DNA of 64,000 nucleotides, from the NCBI RefSeq assembly GCF_900106585.1, contig NZ_FNWH01000006.1:248001-312000 (forward strand), given 5' to 3'. A program made the position numbers and the translations under genes. Below are positions 9,217-17,838 of this stretch, in pieces. Numbering within the stretch: position 1 is the first letter of the stretch; every line of letters starts with the position of its first letter. The notes beneath the pieces are model-generated. The model was given only the letters and a program-made list of their open reading frames with translations. It was not told where the DNA came from and did not search any database. Source of the DNA: Acidaminococcus timonensis. Its GTDB lineage: Bacteria > Bacillota > Negativicutes > Acidaminococcales > Acidaminococcaceae.

Positions 9217-10416
9217 ATGGCTGATAAAATTCAGATGAAGACTCCGCTGGTGGAAATGGATGGGGATGAAATGACCCGTGTCCTGTGGAAGATGATCAAG
9301 GACATCCTGATCCTTCCCTATGTGGATTTGAAGACCGAATACTATGACCTGGGCATGAAACACCGGGACGACACCGATGACCAGGTGACGGTGGATTCTG
9401 CCCTGGCTACGAAAAAATACGGTGTGGCTGTAAAATGTGCCACCATCACCGCTAATGCAGCCCGTGTGAAAGAATACAACCTGAAAAAAATGTGGCCCAG
9501 CCCCAACGGAACCATCCGGGCGATCCTGGATGGCACGGTGTTCCGGAAACCCATCATGGTGAAGGGCATCCATCCGCTGATCCCCACCTGGGAGAAACCC
9601 ATCACCATCGCCCGTCATGCCTATGGTGACATTTACAAGAACACCGAGATCCGTGTACCGGGAGCCGGCAGGGCCGAACTTCTCTTTACCGATGCAGAAG
9701 GTAAAGAAACCCGCAGGACCATTATGGATTTCAAGGGCGCCGGCATCCTGCAGGGTGTGTACAACACCGATGCATCCATCAAAAACTTTGCCCATTCCTG
9801 CTTCAACTACGCGTTGGAGCAGAAGGAAGACCTGTGGTTTGCCACCAAGGATACCGTTTCCAAAATCTATGACCATCGGTTCAAGGATATCTTCCAGGAG
9901 ATTTACGACAACGAGTACAAGGACAAATTCGAAGCGGCCGGCATCGAATACTTTTACACCCTGATCGACGACGTGGTGGCCCGTGTGGTCCGTTCTAAAG
10001 GCGGTATGATCTGGGCCTGCAAGAACTACGATGGGGACGTGATGAGCGACATGATGGCCACTGCTTTCGGCAGTCTGGCCATGATGACTTCCGTGCTGGT
10101 AAGCCCGGATGGGTGCTATGAATACGAAGCGGCTCACGGCACCGTGCAGCGCCATTATTATCGGTATCTGAAGGGCGAAAAGACGTCCACCAACCCGGTG
10201 GCCACCATCTTCGCCTGGACGGGCGCCCTGCGCAAACGGGGCCAGCTGGATGATATTCCGGCTCTGGCAGAATTTGCTGATCGTCTGGAAAAAGCTACCA
10301 TCCAGACCATCGAGGATGGAGTCATGACCGGCGACCTGCTGGCCGTCAGCGACCTGCCCGACAAAAAGAAAGTGAACAGCGAAGAATTCATGCAGGCCAT
10401 TGCGGAAAGAATGTGA
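9217..10416 (+). CDS. icd: NADP-dependent isocitrate dehydrogenase (eukaryote-like type)
   Basis: Oxidative decarboxylation of isocitrate to 2-oxoglutarate with NADP, cytoplasmic. The 399 residues match the dimeric type II enzymes shared with eukaryotes rather than the E. coli type. Visible landmarks are [13 protein letters not shown] near the N-terminus, the substrate-binding [22 protein letters not shown] with the metal aspartates, [10 protein letters not shown], and [13 protein letters not shown], which binds NADP. The frame is open upstream, but ATG 9217 has GAGAGGAG at good spacing and starts the conserved part. An extended -10 (TGC-TATGAT, 9135-9140) lies about 75 bp upstream. It is monocistronic, with terminators on both sides. 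Confidence 0.95.
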   Translation: MADKIQMKTPLVEMDGDEMTRVLWKMIKDILILPYVDLKTEYYDLGMKHRDDTDDQVTVDSALATKKYGVAVKCATITANAARVKEYNLKKMWPSPNGTIRAILDGTVFRKPIMVKGIHPLIPTWEKPITIARHAYGDIYKNTEIRVPGAGRAELLFTDAEGKETRRTIMDFKGAGILQGVYNTDASIKNFAHSCFNYALEQKEDLWFATKDTVSKIYDHRFKDIFQEIYDNEYKDKFEAAGIEYFYTLIDDVVARVVRSKGGMIWACKNYDGDVMSDMMATAFGSLAMMTSVLVSPDGCYEYEAAHGTVQRHYYRYLKGEKTSTNPVATIFAWTGALRKRGQLDDIPALAEFADRLEKATIQTIEDGVMTGDLLAVSDLPDKKKVNSEEFMQAIAERM

Positions 10417-10451
10417 CCGTGGAAACCGGCTTTCGGACAATGGACTGGAAC

Positions 10452-10492
10452 AAAAACGACCCGCTCCCAACAGGGGAGACGGGTCGTTTTTC
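10452..10492. terminator. bidirectional terminator between icd and hutP
   Basis: Stem AAAACGACCCG / CGGGTCGTTTT with a GC-rich loop and A/T tails on either side, between convergent genes. Confidence 0.85.
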
Positions 10493-10533
10493 TGGCAGGA
10501 AACAGATTGGACCAGCCATGGAGACGGGGCCTG

Positions 10534-10962
10534 TCAATCAATCCCGGCCAGGCTGCGGTGGGCCAGCGCCACACCCAGTTCGTTCAGGTTCAGGACGCCT
10601 ACGCTCATGTAGATGGCCACACACAGGTGTTCCCCATAGCGGGCGATGCCGATCTTGCCGCCCACGTTGAACCCGATGGCTTTGGCCATCATCTGTTCCA
10701 GGGCTTCATGGGCTGCTCCGGCTACGGTGCCGGCGCCCACATGGGTGTCTGTTACGATATTCTGCCGTTCAGAGGCCACTACGGCCCGTTCTACGATCTT
10801 TTTGATGCTGGGCAGGAATTCGCCCCCGAAATCCACGGCAGCGGCCCGATAGCCCTGCTGGCGCAGGTGTTCTTTCAATCGATCCTCTTCTTCCCGGGTG
10901 GCCGTCAGCGCCATGCGCAGGGCTGCCCGTCCTACATCGATACTGGCAATGGGTTTATTCAT
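10534..10962 (-). CDS. hutP: HutP family regulatory protein
   Basis: HutP is an RNA-binding antiterminator that, with histidine and a metal ion, opens the histidine-utilisation operon of bacilli. The 142 residues fit the family (about 148). I recognise the branch common in Clostridia and Negativicutes: GRAALRMALT, AAAVDFGGEFLPSIKKIVERAVVA, then NVGGKIGIARYGEHL and a C-terminal LGVALAHRSL where the histidine/metal pocket sits. An extended -10 (TGG-TATAAT, complement 11004-11012) lies about 45 bp upstream. No hut catabolic gene lies within this window, so its target is unknown; it may act on a distant operon. Confidence 0.85.
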   Translation of the reverse strand: MNKPIASIDVGRAALRMALTATREEEDRLKEHLRQQGYRAAAVDFGGEFLPSIKKIVERAVVASERQNIVTDTHVGAGTVAGAAHEALEQMMAKAIGFNVGGKIGIARYGEHLCVAIYMSVGVLNLNELGVALAHRSLAGID

Positions 10963-11079
10963 GCACGCTTACATCCTTTCTACTTTGCTGAAGCTATGGT
11001 ATCATTATACCAGAAGATCGCCCATCTGGCAGTATCGGCTGTAAAAACCGGAGCCGACGGGCAGAGAAAGGAGAAACCC

Positions 11080-11310
11080 ATGTCAGTCATCATGGCAGAA
11101 GAATTGAAGGCTGGAGTGATCCTGGGTGACCGGGAAAACGACCAGTATCTGTATATGCCGGGCAGCGAAATCGGCAGTGACGACCCGGTGTGTATTTTCG
11201 AGGAGGCCGGCAGCAGGACGGACCTGCACCTGAAGGAGGCTGTGGAACTGGCCAAGCGCCTGACCCTGAAGCCCACCGTGCATCCGGTCTTCGGGAAACG
11301 GGCCTATTGA
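11080..11310 (+). CDS. small conserved-looking protein of unknown function
   Basis: A 76-residue acidic, soluble-looking protein (MSVIMAEELKAGVILGDREN...). The ATG follows AAAGGAG at 7-bp spacing and the gene is closed by its own terminator, both of which support a real gene. It has no signal peptide, membrane segment or cysteine motif. It is divergent from hutP, and I do not recognise the family. Confidence 0.65.
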   Translation: MSVIMAEELKAGVILGDRENDQYLYMPGSEIGSDDPVCIFEEAGSRTDLHLKEAVELAKRLTLKPTVHPVFGKRAY

Positions 11311-11318
11311 GAGAAAAG

Positions 11319-11350
11319 GAGCTGTGAATGATTTTTCACAGCTTTTTTTT
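11319..11350 (+). terminator. intrinsic terminator after the 76-residue gene
   Basis: Stem AGCTGTGAA / TTCACAGCT followed by eight T. Confidence 0.85.
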
Positions 11351-11444
11351 GTTGGATAAATTCCTGCATCCTGCTATGAATTCCAGCCAAAATACGATAT
11401 AATGGACTCCATACACATTGTAGAAAAGGAGTCTGGAATCATTT

Positions 11445-12821
11445 ATGCAAAGTCAATTTTTCACTTCCTTCCTGATGATCAGCGACTGGCGGACCGTGCT
11501 GTTCCTGGCGGTGCTGGCCGTGATCTTCTTCGGCATCCATGTGCTGTATCACAAGCAGCACAAAAGCTTTTCCCTGGTGGTGATCATCGGTATGGTGGCC
11601 GGTGCTCTGCTGGGTCTGGCCATGCAGGCTGTGGCCGGTTTCCCTGGGGATCCCACTAAGACCGTGTTCATCAGGGAAACCACCAACTGGCTGCAGCTGT
11701 TCGGGGGCGGCTACATCGATCTGATTAAGATGATTGTCATTCCGCTGGTCATCGTTTCCATTGCCCATGTGGTGATCAACCTGGAAAAAGGGAAATCCAT
11801 GAGCCGGCTGGTGAAACGGACCCTGGTGGTGACCCTGTTCATGACGGCTGTGTCTGCTGCCATTGGCCTGGCCTTTGGTGTATTGTTCAACGTAGGGGGT
11901 ATTGCTGCCAGCGGCACGGCTGTGGCCAAGGCAAAAACAGTCACCAGCGTGGCTTCCACGTTGCGGGCCCTGATCCCCGGCAACCTGGTGCAATCCATGG
12001 TGAAAAACAATATCATCGGTATGGTCATCTTTGCGGCCTTCCTGGGACGGGCCATCTGGTGGATGAAGGAAGATGCCAAAGACCAGGAAACCTTTCTTCA
12101 CAACCTGATTGATGGATCCCACAAAGCCATGATGAACATGACCGACCTGATCCTGGACTACATGCCCTGGGCCGTGGTGGCCCTGTTGGCCAATACCATT
12201 GCCCAGAAGGGGCTGGCCAGCATCCTGGATGTGGGGACCTTCATTTTGGCCCTGTATGTGGCCCTGGCCGTGCAGTTCCTGATCCAGCTGGCTGCCCTGT
12301 CCCTCCATGGACTGTCGCCGGTCCACTATTTGAAAAAGAGCGTGGCGCTGCTGATCCTGGCCTTTACGTCCCGGTCCAGCGCCGGGTGCCTGCCGGTGAC
12401 GGTGGAGACCCTGACCCGAAAACTGGGGGTGGATTCCGGTACGGCCAATTTTGTGGCCGGCTTTGGGACTACTGCCGGGATGCAGGGCTGTGCCGGGGTG
12501 TTCCCGGCCATGCTGATCGTCTATGTGTGCCATCTGACCGGTACGCCCCTTGATGCATCCATGATCATCATGAGCATCATCGTGGTGACCATTGGTTCTC
12601 TGGGGATTGCCGGCATTCCCGGCACTGCCACCATGAGTGCCTCTGTCAGTCTGTCCGGGGTGGGGATGGCTTCCGCCTTCAGCCTGATCGGACCCATCCT
12701 GGCCATCGATCCCCTCATCGATATGATGCGGACCATGGTCAACGTGGCCGGTTCCGTGACCAATGCCCTGATGGTGGACCGCCAGCTGGGAACGCTGGAC
12801 ATGGAAACGTATAAAAAGTAA
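11445..12821 (+). CDS. dicarboxylate/amino acid:cation symporter, TcyP-like (probable L-cystine uptake)
   Basis: Secondary transporter of the DAACS (SDF) family in the cytoplasmic membrane. The 458 residues have about eight membrane segments plus two re-entrant loops. The signature SRSSAGCLPVTVETLTRKLGV-like stretch (near 306-326) and the later GIAGIPGTATMSAS motif are those of the cystine transporter branch (TcyP/YdjN, about 460 residues) rather than glutamate carriers, which carry SSSAATLP and NxDG. AAAGGAG lies 13 bp before the ATG, a longish gap. A -10 TATAAT (11398-11403) is upstream. Family is certain; cystine as substrate is inferred from length and motif. Confidence 0.85.
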   Translation: MQSQFFTSFLMISDWRTVLFLAVLAVIFFGIHVLYHKQHKSFSLVVIIGMVAGALLGLAMQAVAGFPGDPTKTVFIRETTNWLQLFGGGYIDLIKMIVIPLVIVSIAHVVINLEKGKSMSRLVKRTLVVTLFMTAVSAAIGLAFGVLFNVGGIAASGTAVAKAKTVTSVASTLRALIPGNLVQSMVKNNIIGMVIFAAFLGRAIWWMKEDAKDQETFLHNLIDGSHKAMMNMTDLILDYMPWAVVALLANTIAQKGLASILDVGTFILALYVALAVQFLIQLAALSLHGLSPVHYLKKSVALLILAFTSRSSAGCLPVTVETLTRKLGVDSGTANFVAGFGTTAGMQGCAGVFPAMLIVYVCHLTGTPLDASMIIMSIIVVTIGSLGIAGIPGTATMSASVSLSGVGMASAFSLIGPILAIDPLIDMMRTMVNVAGSVTNALMVDRQLGTLDMETYKK

Positions 12822-12832
12822 CAGACATTTGG

Positions 12833-12880
12833 ATCCCCTGTCAAACGCTGCCCTGCAGGGCGCTTTGACAGGGGATTTTT
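12833..12880 (+). terminator. intrinsic terminator after the symporter gene
   Basis: Perfect outer stem ATCCCCTGTCAAA / TTTGACAGGGGAT with a GC-rich inner hairpin (CCCTGCAGGG), then TTTTT. Confidence 0.9.
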
Positions 12881-12964
12881 GTGGATACGCTTCAATTTTT
12901 TTTCAATGGCCGGAGACGGATGCCCGGAATGGGAGCAGGGTCCTGGCATGGAGACATGGCTCCA

Positions 12965-12993
12965 TCGACTTCCGGCAGCGGGTGTGATATACT
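12965..12993 (+). promoter_or_regulatory. promoter of the sulfatase-fold transferase gene
   Basis: TCGACT (12965-12970), 17-bp spacer ending in the extended TGA, then TATACT (12988-12993). Confidence 0.55.
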
Positions 12994-13041
12994 CGAGATA
13001 ACAATTGGATCATATAGACAGTAGTATAGGGAGTTGGAGTT

Positions 13042-14856
13042 ATGCTATCGGGAAATACCATTCGCAGTACCATTGGTCGTACCATCACCCGCTCACAGGT
13101 GGTCTGTTTCTTACTGTTCATCGTTGTACTTTTTGCCCTTCGTCTGTGCCTTCCGGGGATCCCTCACTGGCCGTACAACAAAAAGGCCATTCTCACAGGA
13201 GCCCTGCTGTTTTCTTTTCAGTATACGGTCCTGTGGAAGGAGAATCGGGTGTGGCGGGCCGGGAATTTTCTTTTTGCCGGGTTGTACTTTTCTACGGGGC
13301 TGCTCCAGCTGTGGGTGGGACAGCGGCTGGACGGACGGGAAATTATCGATGCCTGTCTTTCAGGAATGGCCACTTTCTGGTGGGGTACATCTCTGTGCGG
13401 ACTTTCCGGAAATCACTTCCCCTGTCCGGTGCAACGGCTCCTGAAAATCCTGGGAAACCTGGTGCTGGGAACGGCCCTTTTGCTGCCCCTGCTGCAGTGG
13501 GGGTACTATGGGGTCAGCGGACATCTGCTGTCTGCTGACATTGTGCTGACCCTGTTTCAAACCAACCTGAATGAAGCGCTGTCGTATTTGAGAGACCAGA
13601 ATCCGGTGCTGTGGGGAGGCGCTGTGGGCGGCATCCTGCTGGCTTTGCTGCTGCTGTTGCGGAGTACCTCCGATCTGGGCAGGTTTTCTACCGGACTGTC
13701 TCGTCGCTCCCTGGCAGTGGGACTGGCTACGATTCTGGCTGGATGCGGGTATATGCTGAAGGAATCCAAAAACTACGCGGCGTTTCGGATTGGACGGGAA
13801 ACCCGGGAAGTACTGAACGACTATCGGCGCTATGGACAGGAAAAACAGCAGCGGATGGAAAGGCTCCAGCAGCTGGGAAATTTGAAAATCGGCCGGGGCG
13901 GTGTGTATGTACTGATCATCGGAGAATCGGAAAGCCGGGACCATATGGGAGTCTACGGGTATGGAAGGCAGAATACACCCTGGCTGTCCCGGATGGTACA
14001 GGAACCGGGAAATCTGCTTTTTACCCATGCTTATTCCAATCATACCCATACGGTGCCGGTGCTTACCTATGCCCTGAGCCAGAAAAACCAGTACAACAGC
14101 CTGAAGCTGAAAGAGGCATACTCCCTTCTGGAAGCTGCCCGGGCTGCGGGGTATAAAACGTATTGGATCAGCAACCAGCGGAAGCTGGGTGGCTATGACA
14201 CGCCGGTGGCGGAAATGGCTTCTACAGCGGAATACCAGGTGTGGAAGAACGACAGGAGTGGTATGGCAGACCTTCAGGCTCCCTATTACGACCAGGTGCT
14301 GGTGGAGGCCCTGCCGGAAATCAGGCCGGATGAAAATGCCTTTATCGTCCTGCATGTAATGGGGTGCCATGGGGAATACCTGGACCGGTATCCCAAAAAG
14401 ATTGCCAGATATCCGGACAACCGGTCCCGGGTGGATACCTATGACAATGCGGTCTATTACAGTGACCGGGTGCTGGAGGAAATCTACCGGAAGGTATCCA
14501 GGTATTCCGGGTTCCAGGCACTGGTCTTCTTTTCGGACCATGGGGACGATCCGGAAGGGAACCGGGGCCACGAAGCCACCAAATTTACCTGGACCATGGC
14601 CCATATTCCCCTGGGTATCCTGACCAGTGAGGATTTCCGGAGGCACCGGCCGGAAACCTGGCAGACCCTGGAGGCCCATCGGGACCGGTACTGGACCAAT
14701 GACTTGCTGTACAACCTGATGGTGGATCTGCTGGATATCCAGGGGATGCCCGGGGAGGAACCGGAATTGGACCTGGCTTCGCCTCTGTACGAAGGAGAAC
14801 CGGGAAATCTGCGGACCCTCCATGGAAAACGGAAGCTGGTGGAGGATGGGGAGTAA
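13042..14856 (+). CDS. phosphoethanolamine transferase-like sulfatase-fold membrane enzyme
   Basis: Predicted inner-membrane enzyme with a periplasmic alkaline-phosphatase-fold domain, of the EptA/CptA type that moves phosphoethanolamine onto lipid A or LPS core. The 604 residues have five hydrophobic segments within the first 215. The catalytic domain opens with IIGESESRDHMGVYGYGRQNTPWL: E295 and S298 occupy the metal and nucleophile positions. FFSDHGDD (D499, H500) and RGHEATKF complete the metal site. Most relatives use threonine as nucleophile (GES-x-TR); serine here is unusual but chemically plausible. It has its own promoter and terminator. The acceptor cannot be deduced. Confidence 0.85.
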   Translation: MLSGNTIRSTIGRTITRSQVVCFLLFIVVLFALRLCLPGIPHWPYNKKAILTGALLFSFQYTVLWKENRVWRAGNFLFAGLYFSTGLLQLWVGQRLDGREIIDACLSGMATFWWGTSLCGLSGNHFPCPVQRLLKILGNLVLGTALLLPLLQWGYYGVSGHLLSADIVLTLFQTNLNEALSYLRDQNPVLWGGAVGGILLALLLLLRSTSDLGRFSTGLSRRSLAVGLATILAGCGYMLKESKNYAAFRIGRETREVLNDYRRYGQEKQQRMERLQQLGNLKIGRGGVYVLIIGESESRDHMGVYGYGRQNTPWLSRMVQEPGNLLFTHAYSNHTHTVPVLTYALSQKNQYNSLKLKEAYSLLEAARAAGYKTYWISNQRKLGGYDTPVAEMASTAEYQVWKNDRSGMADLQAPYYDQVLVEALPEIRPDENAFIVLHVMGCHGEYLDRYPKKIARYPDNRSRVDTYDNAVYYSDRVLEEIYRKVSRYSGFQALVFFSDHGDDPEGNRGHEATKFTWTMAHIPLGILTSEDFRRHRPETWQTLEAHRDRYWTNDLLYNLMVDLLDIQGMPGEEPELDLASPLYEGEPGNLRTLHGKRKLVEDGE

Positions 14857-14957
14857 AGAACCCTTCTGCTGATTGTGCAGCCCCATGGAACAGAATCCGG
14901 GCAGGAACCAGTGAAAGAAGGTCTGGACAGGATTGGCCAGATTTCTGTATAAAACAG

Positions 14958-14993
14958 AACAGGAGGACTGTGATTTCACAGCCCTCCTGTTTT
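14958..14993 (+). terminator. intrinsic terminator downstream of the transferase gene
   Basis: Stem AACAGGAGG-CTGTGA / TCACAG-CCTCCTGTT with a TT loop and T tail. The remaining gap to 15132 holds only small hairpins (15048-15067, 15072-15089, 15098-15118) and no gene. Confidence 0.8.
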
Positions 14994-15132
14994 AATGATG
15001 GAAATGTTTTTTTTAGATTGAAACGGTACAACTTGACAACAGGGATATCCGCCCTTTTTAAGGGCGGGGAACCATGCACAAGCATGGTGGTGGGTTCATA
15101 CTGTTCAGTTCAGTATGCCTGTTGGCTCTTAT

Positions 15133-16665
15133 CTATCCCTGCATGGACTGGGTGCGTGACTGGCCTGCCGGAGCCTGGCCGGGATCGACAGATACTTCTT
15201 TGATCTTTTTCATGCCCTGGAGCACCCACTGGCCAGTCTGGTCCAGCAAGCCCCATTGTCCGTTGCTCTTGACGACGGAAACTTTTCCCTGGAAAGGAGA
15301 GACCTGTTCCAGAGCAGCTTTGGGCAGCTGGGCCCGTACGTTTCCGGCCCTGTCCACCAGTTGCCAGGTATTCCCTTTCAGCCAGGTGACTTCTGCTCCG
15401 GCACCGAAAGGCGTGAACATCACGTCCGTGTCCCAGCTCTGCAGCACCCTGCCGGTGGTTTCATCCACCAGTTGGGTGCTTTTTCCTTGTTTCACTGTAA
15501 ACCGGTCTCCGCCCAGGAAGACGATGGCGTCCCAGGCAAAGGGCAGCCGCAGGGACCCGTCGGAAAGATCGATGATGCCGTATTTGCCGGAGGTTTTTTC
15601 CTTGACGGAAGCCAGCCCTGCGATTTCATCCAGGGAACCGCCGGTGATGTCGTAATCTCCCGGACCGAAAATGACCCTGCCCTGCCGGTCAGAAAACCAG
15701 ACTTTGCCCTTATCCTGCACGAAGGTGCCCCAGGGAGTCATGGGGTAGACGGCGTCGTTGTGGCTGTCGATGACTTCCCGGCCCCGGGTGTCGAGATACC
15801 CCCGCTTCTGCCCGTCCCAGGCCATATCCAGAGGGCCGTCGGTGTAGGGGTCATACGACCAGCCATTGTGCCAGAAAACGTTGGCCAGGGTCAGGCTGGC
15901 CAGACTGGCCCAGTTGAAGCGCTTCACATGGCGCCGTACTTCGGCCAGACCGTCCTGGAAGGGGGAGATTTCGTCGTAGGGGGCGGCGAACAGGACCGTT
16001 CCCTTTTCGTCGATGGCCACCTGTTTGCCTTTGTCGTCCACTACAAAGGCGATGCCTTCCCGGAAATCGGTGACGATGGCTCGATAGACCGGAGTCAGCA
16101 TGATGTTGCCTTTCTCATCCTTGAAGCCCCAGCGGTTCTTTTCCTTGAAAGGGTACAGGCCGGGGGTGGCCTCCGGAGGGGGGACGGGTTTTCCGTCCAG
16201 ATTGAAGGTGGCCGGCTTTGCATGGCCCTTTTCCATGGCCGCCAGTACGGTGCCGGAGCTGGTTACCGACTGGTAACGGGGTTCCAGGATGGTCCTGCCG
16301 TTTTCGTCCACGATGCCCCATTTGCCGTTGGGAGCCTTGACGGCAAAACGGATCGTCGGCGGAACATGGCGGGGGGAAACGCTTCGCAGTTTCGGTAGAT
16401 TCCGATGGGGGTTGGGCAGCAGCCAGGAACCCAGGATTTCAGCAGTGCCGGTCCTGTCCACAGAAACGCTGCTGGAGCTGTGGGTGCGTGTGGTGGAGGA
16501 CTGGGTATGGGTGGTGCTGCTTTCCCGGGTCGTGGTGCGAGTTTCGCGGTGCTGATGGTCGTACAGGGTCACTCCTTTTTCTGCAGAGGCAGAGCCGGCC
16601 CAGACGGTGGTGCTCACCAGTGCGGCCAGGAGCAGGGCAGGGAGCTGGGGCTTGGATCGGGTCAT
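15133..16665 (-). CDS. secreted WG-repeat protein
   Basis: Predicted periplasmic or surface protein of 510 residues. It starts with a clear signal peptide (MTRSKPQLPALLLAALVSTTVWAGSASA). A Ser/Thr-rich linker (about 40-75) follows, then WG repeats to the end. Units such as KWGIVDENGRTILEPRY, RWGFKDEKGNIMLTPVY and QWGLLDQTGQWVLQGM are spaced by about 45-60 residues. WG repeats form beta structures of no fixed function. ATG 16665 was chosen over the in-frame start 21 bp earlier because AAGGAG sits 5 bp upstream of it. An extended -10 (TGA-TATAAT, complement 16714-16719) lies in the AT-rich gap upstream. Specific role unknown. Confidence 0.85.
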   Translation of the reverse strand: MTRSKPQLPALLLAALVSTTVWAGSASAEKGVTLYDHQHRETRTTTRESSTTHTQSSTTRTHSSSSVSVDRTGTAEILGSWLLPNPHRNLPKLRSVSPRHVPPTIRFAVKAPNGKWGIVDENGRTILEPRYQSVTSSGTVLAAMEKGHAKPATFNLDGKPVPPPEATPGLYPFKEKNRWGFKDEKGNIMLTPVYRAIVTDFREGIAFVVDDKGKQVAIDEKGTVLFAAPYDEISPFQDGLAEVRRHVKRFNWASLASLTLANVFWHNGWSYDPYTDGPLDMAWDGQKRGYLDTRGREVIDSHNDAVYPMTPWGTFVQDKGKVWFSDRQGRVIFGPGDYDITGGSLDEIAGLASVKEKTSGKYGIIDLSDGSLRLPFAWDAIVFLGGDRFTVKQGKSTQLVDETTGRVLQSWDTDVMFTPFGAGAEVTWLKGNTWQLVDRAGNVRAQLPKAALEQVSPFQGKVSVVKSNGQWGLLDQTGQWVLQGMKKIKEVSVDPGQAPAGQSRTQSMQG

Positions 16666-16837
16666 AGGATCTCCTTTCAAGATCAAAAAATAAAATTACG
16701 AAACAGTACGAAAATTATATCATGGAAAACAAATACTCGTAAAGAAAAATTACAGCAAATTAATTGCAGTCTCAAATTAGAAAATAGAAATCATACGTTT
16801 CGGGAGTCTCAAAAAAAGTCAAAAAATCTTTGACTTT

Positions 16838-16864
16838 TTAGCACTCAATACTTGACAGTGCTAA
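16838..16864. promoter_or_regulatory. CIRCE operator (HrcA binding site)
   Basis: TTAGCACTC, nine bases, CAGTGCTAA: the CIRCE inverted repeat with one mismatch in the right arm. It overlaps a TTGACA -35 (16852-16857), so HrcA would block initiation until heat shock. Confidence 0.9.
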
Positions 16865-16883
16865 CAACTTGTGCTACTATAAT
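16852..16883 (+). promoter_or_regulatory. heat-shock-regulated promoter of hsp20
   Basis: TTGACA (16852-16857) inside CIRCE. The -10 is TACTAT at 17-bp spacing (16875-16880) or TATAAT at 20 bp (16878-16883). The leader to the start codon is about 145 nt and contains several hairpins (for example GGTTCC/GGAACC 16912-16928 and GGGCTCC.../...GGAACCC 16945-16963). Confidence 0.75.
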
Positions 16884-17035
16884 AGTCGGACGAAGGAAAG
16901 ACCCACAGAAGGGTTCCCGTAAGGAACCTGGAACGTTGGAGGACGGGCTCCCTTGCGGAACCCCGGGAATCCGGAAGCCTTTCGGTAGTCTCAAAAGCTG
17001 ACCCTCAAGGCCAAGATTGAATGGAGGAATGGCTT

Positions 17036-17479
17036 ATGTTACTGCCCAGTGTTTTCAATGATAACCTGTTTGATGATCTGATGGATGATTTTGATGATGT
17101 GTTCTCCATGCGGAATCCGCTGTACGGGAAACACGCCAGAAATATGATGAAGACCGATGTACGGGATGTGGGTGACCATTATGAACTGGATATCGATCTG
17201 CCGGGCTTCAAGAAGGATGAAATCCATGCACAGCTGCAGGAAGGGTATTTGACCATCAGTGCCAGCAAGGGTGTGGACAAGGATGAAAAAGACAAGAAAG
17301 GTCAGTACATCCGTCGTGAACGTGCTGTTGGCCAGTGCGCTCGGACCTTCTTTGTGGGCGAAGGTGTCACCGAAGCCGACGTGAAGGCCAAATACGAGAA
17401 CGGTATCCTTCAATTGAGCATTCCCAAGAAGGAAGCCAGGAAAGTGGACAACAAGAAATACATTGCCATCGAAGGTTGA
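17036..17479 (+). CDS. Hsp20 family small heat-shock protein
   Basis: ATP-independent holdase chaperone of the alpha-crystallin family, cytoplasmic. It has 147 residues from ATG 17036, which has GGAGG at 7-bp spacing; the ATG at 17021 overlaps that ribosome site and was rejected. The N-terminal arm (LPSVFNDNLFDDLMDDFDDVF) is short and acidic. The alpha-crystallin domain runs from about residue 38 to 140 and includes ELDIDLPGFKKDEIHAQL and the closing ENGILQLSIPK (the I-x-I/V type tail contact). The CIRCE site upstream puts it under HrcA, an arrangement more usual for groE and dnaK operons. A strong terminator follows. Confidence 0.95.
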   Translation: MLLPSVFNDNLFDDLMDDFDDVFSMRNPLYGKHARNMMKTDVRDVGDHYELDIDLPGFKKDEIHAQLQEGYLTISASKGVDKDEKDKKGQYIRRERAVGQCARTFFVGEGVTEADVKAKYENGILQLSIPKKEARKVDNKKYIAIEG

Positions 17480-17490
17480 TGGCAGCAGAC

Positions 17491-17522
17491 AAAACCCCGC
17501 CGGGTAACCGGCGGGGTTTTTG
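17491..17522 (+). terminator. intrinsic terminator after hsp20
   Basis: Perfect stem AAAACCCCGCCGG / CCGGCGGGGTTTT with a GTAA loop and T tail. Confidence 0.92.
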
Positions 17523-17670
17523 TGTGGTTGGAACCTGGTGTTCTGGTGAGGGCCATGAACGAAACAACTCTCACTTTATTTTGTGAATCGTCCTGGTACT
17601 TCTTTTGCAAAAAAGAAATTAACCGCCCCAAGCTTCCAGGCTAGGCGGTTAATTCTGATCTAACTATGGG
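17517..17670 (+). repeat. left copy of the direct repeat flanking the toxin island
   Basis: This 154-bp block recurs in the same orientation at 42430-42584 with only three visible differences (one T/C in each half and one extra T). The two copies bracket the whole fhaC-fhaB-cassette region (about 24.8 kb between them). The block includes the terminator hairpin of the small RNA at 17609-17699 and a dead 22-codon reading frame beginning at ATG 17555. Confidence 0.9.
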
Positions 17671-17699
17671 GCTGACCGTCACCAGACAGCACCATTTAT
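17609..17699 (-). ncRNA. candidate small RNA (antisense/type I antitoxin-like)
   Basis: On the minus strand a promoter (TTGCAA complement 17728-17733, 16-bp spacer, TATAAT complement 17706-17711) leads into about 90 nt. The transcript ends in a strong terminator hairpin (TTAACCGCC / GGCGGTTAA, 17619-17652) followed by TTTCTTTTTT. The middle carries the box GGTCAGCCCC. The plus strand opposite has a decayed short hydrophobic frame ending IVLVLLLQKRN, best preserved in the right copy of the repeat. That arrangement resembles convergent holin-like type I toxin/antitoxin pairs. The transcript is well supported; the antitoxin role is a guess. Confidence 0.55.
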
Positions 17700-17754
17700 A
17701 TTTTCATTATAATACAGTTACAGGGGATTGCAAGAGAGGTATATAAGAGGGGCA

Positions 17755-17838
17755 TAAGGAAACCCGCCGTCGGCTCCAATCGATAGGCGGGTTTTCTTAA
17801 ACCTTCTAATCAACGGGGCTGACCAAATGGACAGCTCT
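17755..17838 (-). ncRNA. second small-RNA-like unit, probably a relic
   Basis: It has the same design as the preceding unit: minus-strand -10 TACAAT (complement 17844-17849), the box GGTCAGCCCCGTTGATTAGA, then a hairpin AAACCCGCC / GGCGGGTTT (17760-17794). The -35 is weak and the T-run is poor, and no short toxin frame is visible opposite. It may be a decayed paralogue. Confidence 0.35.

Noticed and set aside
10507-11079. Long plus-strand reading frame across the hutP region
   Set aside because: It runs opposite hutP. Only its last part, from ATG 11080 with a ribosome site, looks like a gene.
15017-15024. ATTGAAAC, resembling the end of a CRISPR repeat
   Set aside because: Single occurrence; no repeated units or spacers around it.
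15030-15120. Possible IS200/IS605 end (CCGCCC/GGGCGG hairpin and neighbours)
   Set aside because: Hairpins alone; no tnpA or tnpB remnant and no matching other end.
17335-17586. Extra reading frame overlapping the hsp20 3' end
   Set aside because: Out of frame with a well-supported gene and running through its terminator.
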